Part shown: piece by piece, positions 17,988-27,921 of the stretch | Numbering within the stretch: the first letter of the stretch is position 1 | Layout: each line of letters starts with the position of its first letter | Assembly (NCBI GenBank): GCA_027313145.1 | Contig: DAHVEJ010000008.1 | Span: 1-50,758, forward strand | Length of the DNA stretch: 50,758 nucleotides | Origin: Phycisphaerales bacterium | Lineage (GTDB): Bacteria > Planctomycetota > Phycisphaerae > WQYP01 | Reading direction: 5' to 3' | The notes under the pieces: generated by a model | Seen by the model: the letters and a program-made list of their open reading frames with translations, nothing else | Database searches by the model: none | What the model was told of the DNA's origin: nothing | Program-made: the position numbers and the translations under genes

Positions 17988-18686
17988 TTACGTTCCCCGG
18001 GTGTTTCCATACAGCAGAATATGCAAACGCATTCCAAAGCGAAAGCCCCGCTCGCGGCATATTTCCGCCAGCCAACTCCCACGCGCGTGCACCGCATCGG
18101 CGGTAACGCCTTCCGGCATGAGGATAACATCAGCGGGATTAATCGGCGCTGCTTGTGACACCCTTGATAAAATCATATCCACTTCCCGCATATCCTCCGG
18201 CTTACAGATGACAAATTTCCATTGCCGCTCAACAATGAAATCAGATCGCGCAAACTGTGCCAGCACGTCCCAATTCAAACGCCGCTGATCGTGCTTTGAT
18301 GACCAACTGGAATCATCCGTCGGGGTAGAATTGGATAATTTCGGGCTGATGCTGGCAAGGTCCATGGGCACATCCTGCCACAACGTACCGGCTGTCTCGA
18401 TGGTGATATGTCGGCCCATATTTTTTAAGCCGGTGACAAGTTCCGGCAATTGACTCTGCATCATCGGTTCGCCGCCCGTGATGACCACGTGCCTGCCGGG
18501 CTGTGGGGCCGCTTGATCCAGAATTTGCGAAACCGTCATATTCTCCCCCGTGGGTTCCCATGAACTGTACGGCGTGTCGCACCAGTGGCAGCGCAAATTG
18601 CACCCGCTGCTACGAATAAAAAATGAGGGAACTCCAGTGCGTTTTCCTTCTCCCTGTATACTGTAAAACATCTCCGCTATTTTCAT
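17988..18686 (-). CDS. queE: 7-carboxy-7-deazaguanine synthase (radical SAM)
   Basis: 232 residues. It converts carboxy-tetrahydropterin to 7-carboxy-7-deazaguanine using SAM and a 4Fe-4S cluster. The N-terminal [14 protein letters not shown] is typical. The cluster motif [10 protein letters not shown] is C-x3-C-x2-C, and the ITGGEPM SAM-binding segment follows. ATG 18686 overlaps the queC stop as ATGA. A TTG six bases upstream is possible but not needed. It feeds QueC in the same pathway. Confidence 0.95.
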   Translation of the reverse strand: MKIAEMFYSIQGEGKRTGVPSFFIRSSGCNLRCHWCDTPYSSWEPTGENMTVSQILDQAAPQPGRHVVITGGEPMMQSQLPELVTGLKNMGRHITIETAGTLWQDVPMDLASISPKLSNSTPTDDSSWSSKHDQRRLNWDVLAQFARSDFIVERQWKFVICKPEDMREVDMILSRVSQAAPINPADVILMPEGVTADAVHARGSWLAEICRERGFRFGMRLHILLYGNTRGT

Positions 18687-19408
18687 GGGCAATCGCCGCG
18701 GTTCGATTCATAGGGTGCCGGGTCGGTAATGCCCAACTGTTCAAACGCGGCCAGCCGCAGTTGGCAGGCATCACAACGACCGCAGGCTGCACCGGTGACG
18801 CCGGGGTCGTAACAGGTCCAGGTGTGGCCGTAATGAACTCCCAGGGAAAGTCCAAGCTTGATAATATCCGCTTTGTGCAGGCTTATCAGCGGGGAATGAA
18901 TATGAAACTTGCCCCGGCCTTCAATGCCCGCGCGCGTGGCCAGATTGGCCATGGTTTCAAATGCGGCAATATAATCCGGGCGGCAATCCGGATATCCGGA
19001 GTAATCCACCGCATTGACCCCAATAAATATATCGAAACACTCCAGCACCTCCGCCCAGGCCAAAGCACAGGACAGAAATACCGTATTGCGCGCCGGCACA
19101 TACGTCACTGGAATGTCGTGGGTCATCTCCGCAGCGGGGCGGTCTTTTGGCACCGCAATATCCGCCGTCAGCGCTGATCCGCCGAAGTGCCGCAGATTTA
19201 AGTCCAGCACAACGTGACGCGCAACGCCTGCCTCTGTGGCCAACTGTGCAGCCGCATGAAGTTCCTGCCGATGGCGCTGCCCGTAATCAAAACTCAGAGC
19301 ATAGCATATATAGCCGCGGTCTTTTGCGACGGCCAATACCGTGGCGGAATCCAGCCCGCCGCTTAACAGCACGACCGCCTTTTTTGTTTTTATATCCGCA
19401 TCCATCAT
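18683..19408 (-). CDS. queC: 7-cyano-7-deazaguanine synthase (preQ0 synthase)
   Basis: 241 residues, PP-loop ATPase. It turns carboxy-deazaguanine into preQ0 with ATP and ammonia. The ATP loop is [15 protein letters not shown] near residue 11. The zinc site is formed by Cys residues in [19 protein letters not shown] near the C-terminus. Two adjacent ATG codons (19408 and 19405) are equally good starts, and the ribosome site is weak (GGGA). queD and folE-type genes are absent from the window, so the earlier step must be encoded elsewhere. Confidence 0.95.
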   Translation of the reverse strand: MMDADIKTKKAVVLLSGGLDSATVLAVAKDRGYICYALSFDYGQRHRQELHAAAQLATEAGVARHVVLDLNLRHFGGSALTADIAVPKDRPAAEMTHDIPVTYVPARNTVFLSCALAWAEVLECFDIFIGVNAVDYSGYPDCRPDYIAAFETMANLATRAGIEGRGKFHIHSPLISLHKADIIKLGLSLGVHYGHTWTCYDPGVTGAACGRCDACQLRLAAFEQLGITDPAPYESNRGDCP

Positions 19409-19424
19409 TCCCAGAGTTTACCGG

Positions 19425-20021
19425 TTAGTGCGATTTGTGCCAGTGGTACCGTTCCAGAAGCTTCCACAGGTCGGTAAGAGACTGTTTATTAACCGCAATC
19501 GCATTGTTCAGATATTGCAGCAAGCCCGGCCCCGCCTGATTCTTCCGAACCTGCTTTTGGGCCGCCTTATCCATGGCAAATTGCCAGGAGTAATCCATAT
19601 ACATCATGACCAGATAGCGCTTCTGAAAGTCCGCCGCATTGCTGTGCAGCAACAGTGAGCCTTCGTCATCCGCGATAATTTTCTGGGCTTTGCCGAAAAG
19701 GCCCGGACGATAAAAGTAATGCAGCTTAACGCCATGCTTTTTTGCCCACGCTTTGAGTTCTTTTAAAAGCTTTCCCTGACTGCTGGACATATAACTGTTA
19801 AACCGGCTTACGGATTTTGACAACCCCTTAAAATCCGCAAGAAATGCCAGTTGGGTTTTATCCTTATGCCCCTTCGCCAAGGACCGCAATATTTGCAGCA
19901 CCGCCGGATTAAGCGGCTGCCGCATCACGGGCCGCGGCGTCGCAGAATTACTGCATCCGGGAAGGAAAAAAAATAAAACCGGTGCCAACACCAGGACCGC
20001 AAGAATATTCATCAACCGCAT
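19425..20021 (-). CDS. Lipoprotein, DUF4142-like, function unknown
   Basis: 198 residues. A lipoprotein signal (ILAVLVLAPVLFFFLPGC) ends in a lipobox, LPGC, so the mature protein begins with a lipidated Cys. The rest is helical and Lys-rich (about residues 60-190), with LKELKAWAKKHGVKLH and QKRYLVMMYMDYSWQF. The layout resembles DUF4142 helical bundles, but the match is weak. ATG 20021 has AAGGAG 7 bases upstream, which rules out the longer frame from 20102. It ends 16 bases before the queC start. Confidence 0.75.
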   Translation of the reverse strand: MRLMNILAVLVLAPVLFFFLPGCSNSATPRPVMRQPLNPAVLQILRSLAKGHKDKTQLAFLADFKGLSKSVSRFNSYMSSSQGKLLKELKAWAKKHGVKLHYFYRPGLFGKAQKIIADDEGSLLLHSNAADFQKRYLVMMYMDYSWQFAMDKAAQKQVRKNQAGPGLLQYLNNAIAVNKQSLTDLWKLLERYHWHKSH

Positions 20022-20533
20022 AAGCCAACTCCTTACCAAGGTGCAACTCCCAAGTGTATCCCAGAATTTCCTCCAAGGCCACGCGGCGGGCGGCGGTGTC
20101 AAGCCAAAGTTAAAATGTCCGGTAGTTAACCAAAGCTAAAATGTCCGCTTTGGCGGGCCGGGGCGCGGCGGGCGGCGGACTTGACAGGGGGGTAATCTCC
20201 ACCCGAATAGTTTGATAGGAATGCAATCGTGGTCGCATCGAACGAAAAACTGCACCACCAGTATACGAAGCCACGAAGGAGCCGGAATAGACACAGAGGC
20301 CGGCAAGGCGTCGTGGTTTGACTGCCGATTTGAGGAACTTGAGGCATCGCGCGGCAAGGCGGCATTATGCAACAATCATCGGCGATCACCATTGTTTCGG
20401 CATTACCAAGATCCGTTACCTCCTTAGGAACTGGATTCGGTTGATGCGTGGCTGAACGGTCGAAGTCATTTCACGGTTTTGAATGCGCCGCATGAACAGA
20501 TTATTAATATTTCGGCGCATCAGGTGGAACAAA
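20022..20533. other. Scar region with IS-like direct repeats and a gene remnant
   Basis: About 510 bases with no intact gene. The motif CCAAAG(T/C)TAAAATGTCCG occurs twice, at 20104-20121 and 20130-20147. It starts near TGTCAAG and resembles insertion-sequence ends with internal repeats. A 61-codon fragment at 20428-20613 has coding character. The stretch looks like decayed mobile and coding DNA. Confidence 0.45.
20104..20147. repeat. Two direct repeats resembling an IS terminus
   Basis: The 18-base unit CCAAAG(T/C)TAAAATGTCCG is repeated with a 26-base period (17 of 18 bases match), 7 bases after TGTCAAG. IS21-like elements carry repeated transposase sites at their ends, so this may be a solo end. 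No matching opposite end was found here. Confidence 0.4.
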
Positions 20534-20613
20534 TCAAAGTATTTCTATGCTATCCTCTTGAAACCTCGGAGATGTGTGCGGCCGTGTATTCAGCATTGTA
20601 TCGTCGGAGGTAG
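20428..20613 (+). pseudogene. Truncated coding remnant (DSVDAWLNGRSHF-type)
   Basis: A 61-codon open stretch reads ELDSVDAWLNGRSHFTVLNA and continues with EQIINISAHQVEQIKVFL. It has sensible composition but no good start and is preceded directly by a TAG. Its 3' end overlaps the GGDEF gene on the other strand. It looks like the end of a small cytosolic protein whose 5' part was lost. The family is unknown. Confidence 0.3.
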
Positions 20614-23539
20614 TGGCCTTTTGAGAATTAGAGGAGAGCAATGACATTATGAGTTCTTCCGCGGGGACCGGTCGGCCAAAGAAATAGCCTTGGAAAAGTG
20701 GACAAGCACGTTCTTTCAGTGACTCAAACTGCTCGAGTGTTTCAATACCTTCGGCGACCACCTGCAGTTGATGGTGGTGCGCGATTGCGAGAATGGCCTC
20801 GACAAGTGCGGCATCATTGGGATTCGTGGCTATGTCACAAATAAATGAGCGATCAATTTTTAACTCATTTAACGGAAGATTTTTCAGATAACCCAGTGAG
20901 GAATAGCCTGTGCCAAAATCATCAATTGAAAAGCCGATACCCAGTTGATTGATCTCCTTCATTTTTTCCACTGCGTCTTTGGCATTACGCATCAGTACCG
21001 ACTCGGTGATTTCGATGGTCAGACTTCTGGGGTCAATTTCGGAGGATTTTACAATTGCTATGATGCGTTGCGCAAAATCAGTCATCTGAAATTGCCGTAG
21101 ACTGACGTTTACGGAAATGCGGAACCTGATGCCGGCACACTGAAGCCGCCGCAATATGTGACAGGCCTCACGCAGCATGAACTCTCCCATCGGCACGATC
21201 AGGCCGGTATCTTCCGCTGCGGGAATGAACTTGGCTGGAGCGATCAGGCCCCCTTCCCTGGATTGCCAGCGAATTAACGCCTCCGCTCCGATTATTGATC
21301 GGGTCTGATCTACCTGCGGCTGGAGAAATATCCGGAAATCGCCATTGCTTAGGGCGATTCGCAGATCCTGTACCATCGCGACTCTTTCTTTGATCCGCTC
21401 CTGCATTGCAGGCTCAAAAAAGCAGATGGTGTTTCGACCCGCCTCCTTGGCACGGTACATGGCAATATCCGCCTGCGTAATGAGTTCCGGCGCGGTCGTA
21501 TTCTCCTGTGGAAAAAGCGTCACACCCATGCTGGCGGTAATGGCATATTCCGAATGACCAACTTTGACCGGCTCGGATAACAGTTGGATAATCCGCTGTA
21601 AAATCAATTCCAGTTCATTGGCTGCCTTCTGGCGATCAGGCGAAAGATCCGGCAGAACAATGACGAACTCGTCGCCGCCAATGCGTCCCAGCGTATCGGT
21701 CTGGCGTAATATCGTACGCACCCGCTCGACCATCATAATCAGAAGCGAATCGCCGGCTTCGTGGCCTTGAATATCATTGACTTCTTTGAAATGATCCAGA
21801 TCCAGAAATACCAGCGCTCCGGAATTGCCGCTCCGGTTTGCTGCGGCGATATCATGTTCAAGTTGGACCAATGTCAATTGACGATTCGGTGCGCCGGTCA
21901 GGGAATCATAATAGGCCAGGTGCTCGAGTTTCTCCTCCGCCGCCAGACGTGCCGTAATATCATTCTGGATTCCCAGCCAATGCGTTATGTCGCCGTGCGT
22001 ATTACGAACCGGTGAAATACTTACTTCGCACCAATATGCTGTGGCATCTTTTCGATAGTTTTTCAAAATGGTATGGACGCTGCGCCCCTCACTGATGGCC
22101 CGGCGAACGTCATCGCGGCCCATACGATCTCGCGTTACGCCCTGCAGTATCCGCGGATTCTTTCCCCGAACTTCATTTAATGTATAACCTGTAAGTTTTT
22201 CAAAGGCGGGATTTACGTAAACAATAGGAGTATCGGATGTTGTCGCATCTGTAATGATGATCCCATTGGCCGATGCCTCAATGGCCTGTTGAAAAAGCGA
22301 TAGGTCTGCAAGAGCTTCTTTGCGTTCCGTGTCATCGCGAATAACGTCATAGATCACGGTGCGGCCGGCGAGATTTAGTGCCACTGAGTGCGCATCAACG
22401 TCCCGGATATCGCCGTTTTTAAGGCGATGTTGAAAATGAAAATGCGCTTTGCTTCCGGATGTGACATGTTTGATCCGCTCTTCAATCACAGCGCGAGGAA
22501 GTGTGTTGATATCCCAGATATGCAGAATTTGAAGTTCCGTGCGGGAATAGCCGTAAAATGCTACAGCGGCTTGATTGCAGTCCAAAATCTTTCCGCTTTC
22601 GGGATCCAGCAGCAAGATAACTTCACTGTTTTTCTCAAAAAGCGTTCGGAATTGTGCCTCGCTTTCAGTAAGCCTCTGGTGGGGTTCCCGAAAACCGACC
22701 ATAAAAGTATAGCGAAGAACCCAGGCGAATCCCATCAGACGATAAAAGTGTGTCAATAAGATCAATTGATTTCTGCCGCTGATTGATGCAAAAATCTGAA
22801 TTAATTCTCCCGCTGTGAGAAGAATAATTGCCAGCATGTAGTCGGTGGCATTGGGATTGGGTTTCCGGTGCGCGCCCGACCGGGTGACCAAGATTGCTCC
22901 GCCGTATAGGCCTAACAGTGCAGTGGCCATGAGCGCCGCCGCCGCATGTTGCCATGGAACAATAGCCGCGCTCCACGTCTGCAGAACGCTTGTGAGGTAA
23001 AGTGTCGCTAACGCAAGAGGTATCCCGGCGATCCACAGCGCGATATTGGAGCGGGGGACGCGCCAATGCAGCGCCCGTTCTGACCGGATCCCCATCATAA
23101 ACAGGGCCGCCGCCAGCAGTATCTCCGCGGTCGAAGCCAAGTGTACCCTCAGAAGATGATGAACATATGCCGACTCGATCGTCCTGTATCCCTTTGATGC
23201 CAGTTCAATCGCCAATAATAGGCCGCCGGTAATAAACAGCAGGGCAAAAGTCAGTCGCAGGACAAAGTGCTCAATGCGTAGGGATTCCCAGCTTACAAGT
23301 GCATTCAGCAGGACGACTGTTACGATACCGGCCTGAACGATTGCATACAGCTCCGCTGTTGGCTTTGTGGTTATATGTGAGAAAAAAAGCCAGAATAGAA
23401 ATGGCGAAATAATAAGCAGGCCGGATCGCAGTAATCTGCAAACTCGACTGTAATGACATGTATTCCGATTGTTGGCTGCCGCGAGATCGGAATAGTCTTC
23501 CGCATGTTGATGTTCGGGCTGGTCGAGTGGTTCAAGCAT
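20534..23539 (-). CDS. Membrane PAS-PAS-GGDEF-EAL cyclic-di-GMP enzyme
   Basis: About 1001 residues. N-terminal multi-helix membrane sensor (about residues 40-270, MASE3-like), then two PAS domains with PAC ends (~290-540), a GGDEF domain (GRIGGDEF intact, with the inhibitory I-site RQTD five residues before it), and an EAL domain (GAEALIRWQ and DDFGTGYSSLGYL intact). It should both make and break cyclic di-GMP, or switch between the two. The second PAS has a LOV-like stretch (GKNPRILQG) with Pro where photoactive LOV proteins have Cys, so a light-adduct role is unlikely. The ATG at 23539 follows GAAGGA by 7 bases and is preferred over ATG 23554. Confidence 0.9.
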   Translation of the reverse strand: MLEPLDQPEHQHAEDYSDLAAANNRNTCHYSRVCRLLRSGLLIISPFLFWLFFSHITTKPTAELYAIVQAGIVTVVLLNALVSWESLRIEHFVLRLTFALLFITGGLLLAIELASKGYRTIESAYVHHLLRVHLASTAEILLAAALFMMGIRSERALHWRVPRSNIALWIAGIPLALATLYLTSVLQTWSAAIVPWQHAAAALMATALLGLYGGAILVTRSGAHRKPNPNATDYMLAIILLTAGELIQIFASISGRNQLILLTHFYRLMGFAWVLRYTFMVGFREPHQRLTESEAQFRTLFEKNSEVILLLDPESGKILDCNQAAVAFYGYSRTELQILHIWDINTLPRAVIEERIKHVTSGSKAHFHFQHRLKNGDIRDVDAHSVALNLAGRTVIYDVIRDDTERKEALADLSLFQQAIEASANGIIITDATTSDTPIVYVNPAFEKLTGYTLNEVRGKNPRILQGVTRDRMGRDDVRRAISEGRSVHTILKNYRKDATAYWCEVSISPVRNTHGDITHWLGIQNDITARLAAEEKLEHLAYYDSLTGAPNRQLTLVQLEHDIAAANRSGNSGALVFLDLDHFKEVNDIQGHEAGDSLLIMMVERVRTILRQTDTLGRIGGDEFVIVLPDLSPDRQKAANELELILQRIIQLLSEPVKVGHSEYAITASMGVTLFPQENTTAPELITQADIAMYRAKEAGRNTICFFEPAMQERIKERVAMVQDLRIALSNGDFRIFLQPQVDQTRSIIGAEALIRWQSREGGLIAPAKFIPAAEDTGLIVPMGEFMLREACHILRRLQCAGIRFRISVNVSLRQFQMTDFAQRIIAIVKSSEIDPRSLTIEITESVLMRNAKDAVEKMKEINQLGIGFSIDDFGTGYSSLGYLKNLPLNELKIDRSFICDIATNPNDAALVEAILAIAHHHQLQVVAEGIETLEQFESLKERACPLFQGYFFGRPVPAEELIMSLLSSNSQKATTSDDTMLNTRPHTSPRFQEDSIEIL

Positions 23540-23706
23540 GAAGCTTTCCTTCATAAGCGTAGAGACGCGCCGATTTTCGATTGCTGTGCGCTCTACACTG
23601 TCGATGAATCCTCGCGCGCCATCTTTTCGCGGATAGACTCAAGCAGCTTGCCCATTATCGTAAATTATCGGTCTTTGATCTGAAAAAAAATGAAGTAATT
23701 TTCTGA

Positions 23707-26469
23707 TTATTCTGCCATGGACGCTTTTGCGGTGGCTGCTGTAGCGTAAACCCCCTTATTGGCCAGCCGCCAGGTCAGCAGGGGGCGGATGACAAAGATG
23801 GCCGATAGATAGATACAGGCAATTCCTAGCGCCATGATCACACCCAGGCTGGCGATGCCGCGGTCGCGGGAAAGGCCCAGAAAGCCAAAACTGCTGCACG
23901 TTACAAAGGCGCACATCAGCAATGCCCGTTCGCTGACATCCCAGAACCGCCAGATACGGCGCGGATTATGTTCCGCCTCGCGGTAACGATGCATCATAAA
24001 TACACCGTATTCGTGGCCCGCGCCAATGAGAATCGGCATGGCAAAAAAGTTCGCAAAGTTCCATTTCAATCCCAACACACCCATGATGCCTACCAGCATC
24101 GGCAATCCCAACGCTAATACTGAAACCGTCATAGCGGTGCGCCCAAGGGAGCCCAAATCCAGATACACCAGAAAAATGACGACCAGAAATGCCAATACGG
24201 TTGTCTGCATAAAGGCCGCGCGAATGGATTCCGTGGAATGATAAAGTTGAATAGCAATGCCGGTTAAATCGACGTTGCTGGGTACCAAGCCGGGCGCTTG
24301 CGCTGTGCCCTGTACCGCCGCTACGAACTGCCGCAAGCGCGATTGATCCCATAGATCAAACCGGGGATAAATATACAAAGCATACTCACCAGTGGCCGCC
24401 CGAAAATGGCGGCTTATCTGCGGAGGCACGCGGGCCATGTCTAGCTTACCGGGCGTGAGCATCGCCGCCGCGGACGCCAGAGATTGGCTGAAAGTGGTCT
24501 GCCACCGTGAGAGCTGCTGCGCTGCGACGTCCCGTTGCAGCCCGGTTGCCTCATTCAATTTTACGGCAAACGCTCGCAGCGTTGCGGCCGCTTCTTTAGC
24601 TGCTGCAGCGGCGGTTGGCGCGCTGCCATGGATGGGTTTACTCCAAGTGTCGGCCAGTGCATCGGCGGCCTGGGCAATGGCGGGTAGGTCTACGGGGGCT
24701 ACCGCTGATGGATTATGCCAGTGAATATTTCGCAAGACTGCGTTATGCGCGGCGAGATATTTTTGTTTCGCAGCGGCACTGAGAATACTGCTGGTGGATA
24801 ATATCGGAGAATCGGCATTAGAAGCCGCTTTATCCAGCGTGGCTTGAATGGGAGCCAGTTGCGACAAGGATTTTGACAGCACAACGGCGTACCAGGTGGG
24901 CATTTCCTTAACAAGTTTTACCGAGGTCAGGCCGCGGGCCTGTAAATCCAGTAGATTCGGATCAAACCGCAGTTGCAGCGCGAAGGGAATCAGCCCGATA
25001 AGACTAGCCAGCCACAGACCCAGTCCCAAGAAATTTTTCAAACCCGCTCGCGGTGGGGGGCGATTATCCGTGTAGCGTTGGGCGGGTTGAACTTTACCGA
25101 GTTTCGGGGGAAATAGGACCAGCAGGGCGGGCAAAACCGTATAACCCGCCAGCAGGCATAGCAATAGTCCGGCACCGGCGATTAACCCCAATTCCGCATC
25201 GCCTCTAAAGTGAGTGGTCAACGCCACGAGAAATGCGCCGGCCGCGCCGGCGCAGGATGTGGCTATCGGCGGCCCGGCGTATCGGAAAACTCGCGCCCAT
25301 ATCGCTTGTTTCCTTTCATAGCGCCGGGCTTCGCGGCGGTAGCGCATCATGATTTGAATAAGATAATCCATGCCGATGCCGATCAGGGCAATGACAAACA
25401 CTGTGGAAAGCAGATTCAATTCGCCAACGAAAATCGTGGCGAAGCCAAATGTCCAGGCAATCGCGATGGCCAGCGTTATTCCCGCCGCAAATCCCATCCA
25501 GATGGAGCGTAGCATCAAAATCAGGCCGATCAGTACGACGATCATCGCCAGTGTCTCGGCTTTGTCACTATCCGATGTGGTAATCCGCATTTCGTCCGCG
25601 GCCAGCACGGGGCGACCGGTCATTCCAAACGTGAATTCCGAATGAAAGTCCCTGGTGGATTGGACCATGGCCGCATGGATTTTCTCCAGCGGCAGGGATA
25701 CCGCGGCCAGAGAATCAAACGTAAATTTAGGGAAGACTTTGATCAGCAGCAAATGTTCGGAGCCGTTGCCTGCTTGAATGTAGTAATAGCCCGCCGCGGC
25801 CGGGGTAATGGGGCGTTGGGATAAAAGGGTTGGCAAATCTGGAGCCACGACGAACTTGGCAATCGGCTGCCTTAGGGCCTGAAGCCAGGATTCGCTGAGC
25901 ATTCGAACAAAGCTGGTAGTTTGCACGCTGGGTGTCTGTGCAGCCAGAAGCCGCAAAAATCGCTGTATGCGCGTATGGCCAAAGAACGACATCGGGATAT
26001 CAGGTTTTTCTCCCCAGACTGTTGCTAATTGCGCCAAGGACGGCGCGCCGTTGGCTGCCGCCCGCAGGTCAGGCCAAGTTGCAAATAAGAGAGCCTGATT
26101 GCCAAGCTTTTTCAATGGCACGTGGCTGTCCACGGATATAACATACTTTGGCAACTTTTGAAGTGACGCGGTGACGGCATTTGCTGCGGCAATCCATTGG
26201 CTGGCAGCCGGTGGATGGGCCGGATTTCGCGCTTTAATGACGATATAGGCGGCCTCATTTTCGGGAAACTGCTTTATAAATTGGAGATATTGGTGGAAGA
26301 ACGCGACATGCGAGGAAAAAAGCTTGTTTTGATCCGTGGAAATTCGCAGGCGGGTGCACGCGAGAAAAGCACTGATCGCCGCCAGCACCAATGCTATGCC
26401 CAACACCGTGCGCGGGTACCGGGTGAGCCGCAACGTGTCCTTCAGAACTCTTCGATGTATTGGACCCAT
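23707..26469 (-). CDS. RND/MMPL-type exporter, HpnN-like
   Basis: 920 residues. Two halves each with a large periplasmic loop and a membrane block: the N-terminal helix at ~25-40, blocks at ~295-460 and ~750-900. Motifs such as GIGMDYLIQIMMRYRREARR and GAGHEYGVFMMHRYREAEH mark the MMPL/RND superfamily. The arrangement resembles HpnN, which moves hopanoids to the outer membrane. Only the family is clear; the substrate is inferred. It lies 66 bases after the aminotransferase gene. No clear ribosome site precedes ATG 26469, so the start is less sure. Confidence 0.8.
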   Translation of the reverse strand: MGPIHRRVLKDTLRLTRYPRTVLGIALVLAAISAFLACTRLRISTDQNKLFSSHVAFFHQYLQFIKQFPENEAAYIVIKARNPAHPPAASQWIAAANAVTASLQKLPKYVISVDSHVPLKKLGNQALLFATWPDLRAAANGAPSLAQLATVWGEKPDIPMSFFGHTRIQRFLRLLAAQTPSVQTTSFVRMLSESWLQALRQPIAKFVVAPDLPTLLSQRPITPAAAGYYYIQAGNGSEHLLLIKVFPKFTFDSLAAVSLPLEKIHAAMVQSTRDFHSEFTFGMTGRPVLAADEMRITTSDSDKAETLAMIVVLIGLILMLRSIWMGFAAGITLAIAIAWTFGFATIFVGELNLLSTVFVIALIGIGMDYLIQIMMRYRREARRYERKQAIWARVFRYAGPPIATSCAGAAGAFLVALTTHFRGDAELGLIAGAGLLLCLLAGYTVLPALLVLFPPKLGKVQPAQRYTDNRPPPRAGLKNFLGLGLWLASLIGLIPFALQLRFDPNLLDLQARGLTSVKLVKEMPTWYAVVLSKSLSQLAPIQATLDKAASNADSPILSTSSILSAAAKQKYLAAHNAVLRNIHWHNPSAVAPVDLPAIAQAADALADTWSKPIHGSAPTAAAAAKEAAATLRAFAVKLNEATGLQRDVAAQQLSRWQTTFSQSLASAAAMLTPGKLDMARVPPQISRHFRAATGEYALYIYPRFDLWDQSRLRQFVAAVQGTAQAPGLVPSNVDLTGIAIQLYHSTESIRAAFMQTTVLAFLVVIFLVYLDLGSLGRTAMTVSVLALGLPMLVGIMGVLGLKWNFANFFAMPILIGAGHEYGVFMMHRYREAEHNPRRIWRFWDVSERALLMCAFVTCSSFGFLGLSRDRGIASLGVIMALGIACIYLSAIFVIRPLLTWRLANKGVYATAATAKASMAE

Positions 26470-26535
26470 AGATAAAACGCAACGCAGCCCACTATCCGCC
26501 GGGTGCTACAGCAACAACCACGGGAGTAGCGTCTG

Positions 26536-27921
26536 CTAAGCCTTCACAACGTTTTTTGCCAATCCCAATACGGTATCCCACGCGGTGCCAGGGAATTTTT
26601 GTGTATCGGCCAGGACTTCCTGCATGGCTTGCAGGAACCAGTCCATATCCTGTTTGGTGGCCACCAGCGGCGGTAGAAATTTGATCACCTCGGTATGGTA
26701 ACCCGCGACCTGAGTAAGTATATGGTGCTTTTTCAGCAGCGGAATAATAATCATCTGCCCAAAGACGCCGAAGTTGAGTTTATGAAGCATGTCCCATGCC
26801 AGACGGAGTTTCAAGGAATTTTCCGGACGGGCGAAATCAATGCCGAACATCAGTCCTTTGCCGCGGACTTCCGTCACAAAGGGGCAGGTTTTTCCGATTT
26901 CCGCCAGGCGAGCCATGGTGTAGCGGCCCAGTTCATCGGCATTTTCCACCAGTTTGTCTTCTTCAATAACCTGAATGCTGGCCAATGCCGCCGCCATGGC
27001 CAGATCATTTTGGCCGAAGGTGTTGGAATGCACGACACAGCGTTCCATGGAATTAAAAACCGCATCCATAATGCGGGGCCGCGTTATCACCGCACCTACG
27101 GGGACGAAACCGCCGGAAAGTCCTTTGGCCACGCAGATAATATCCGGTTCTACCTCGGGCCAATGCTGAAAGCAAAACCATTTTCCCGTGCGGCCCATGC
27201 CGGATTGTACTTCGTCCACCACCAATAAAGTGCCAGCCTTGCGGCACAGGCGTTGGGCTTCAGCTAAATAGCCATCTGCGACAAGTTCGCAACTTTTTCC
27301 CTGAATAGGCTCAAGTATAAAGGCCGCGGCATCCTGTTTGGCCAAGGCTTTTTCCAGTGAAACCAGATCGTTAAATGGAACCGCCTCGGTATGCGGCAGC
27401 AGATCGCCGAAGCGCTCCCGGAAAAACTCGGCGCCGTTGATGGCCAGCGATCCGGTGGTCAGCCCGTGAAACGCATGTTCACAGTATATGATTTTTTGCC
27501 GGCCCGTGGCACAACGGGAAAATTTTATCGCGGTCTCCACGGTTTCCGTGCCGCTGTTGCAGAAAAATACGCGGTCCAATCCGTCTGGGGTATGCCGCAC
27601 CAGAGCCTCCGCGGCTAAACCGCTTAAAATGCTGCAATCCATGCGCACCAGATTGGGGCTTTGCGCATCGAGTACTTGCCGCAGCACCTGGCGCACTTTG
27701 GGATGATTCCGCCCGAGCATAAATACGCCCCAGCCTGTCAGCAAATCCAGATATTTCGTGCCCGCACCATCCCATAAATAACACCCCTCCCCGCGGGTAT
27801 AATTGCGGTCAAAGCCAATGGTCTTGAGCATTTTTACAAAAGTCGGGTTGATATGATCCGTGTGCAGGTCATATTGCGTTCCACGATGCTGTTCCACCCA
27901 AGCGATAAAATCTTCATGCAT
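26536..27921 (-). CDS. Class III PLP aminotransferase, HpnO-like
   Basis: 461 residues. The PLP-binding Lys lies in CVAKGLSGGFVPVGAV, and LLVVDEVQSGMGRTG carries the cofactor Asp. The FCNSGTETVETAIKF segment is typical of class III ornithine/acetylornithine-type enzymes. Because it immediately precedes an HpnN-like exporter, it may be the HpnO-type enzyme that aminates bacteriohopane side chains. Another ornithine- or lysine-type transaminase remains possible. ATG 27921 has AAGGA 8 bases upstream; a TTG six bases earlier is less likely. Confidence 0.82.
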   Translation of the reverse strand: MHEDFIAWVEQHRGTQYDLHTDHINPTFVKMLKTIGFDRNYTRGEGCYLWDGAGTKYLDLLTGWGVFMLGRNHPKVRQVLRQVLDAQSPNLVRMDCSILSGLAAEALVRHTPDGLDRVFFCNSGTETVETAIKFSRCATGRQKIIYCEHAFHGLTTGSLAINGAEFFRERFGDLLPHTEAVPFNDLVSLEKALAKQDAAAFILEPIQGKSCELVADGYLAEAQRLCRKAGTLLVVDEVQSGMGRTGKWFCFQHWPEVEPDIICVAKGLSGGFVPVGAVITRPRIMDAVFNSMERCVVHSNTFGQNDLAMAAALASIQVIEEDKLVENADELGRYTMARLAEIGKTCPFVTEVRGKGLMFGIDFARPENSLKLRLAWDMLHKLNFGVFGQMIIIPLLKKHHILTQVAGYHTEVIKFLPPLVATKQDMDWFLQAMQEVLADTQKFPGTAWDTVLGLAKNVVKA

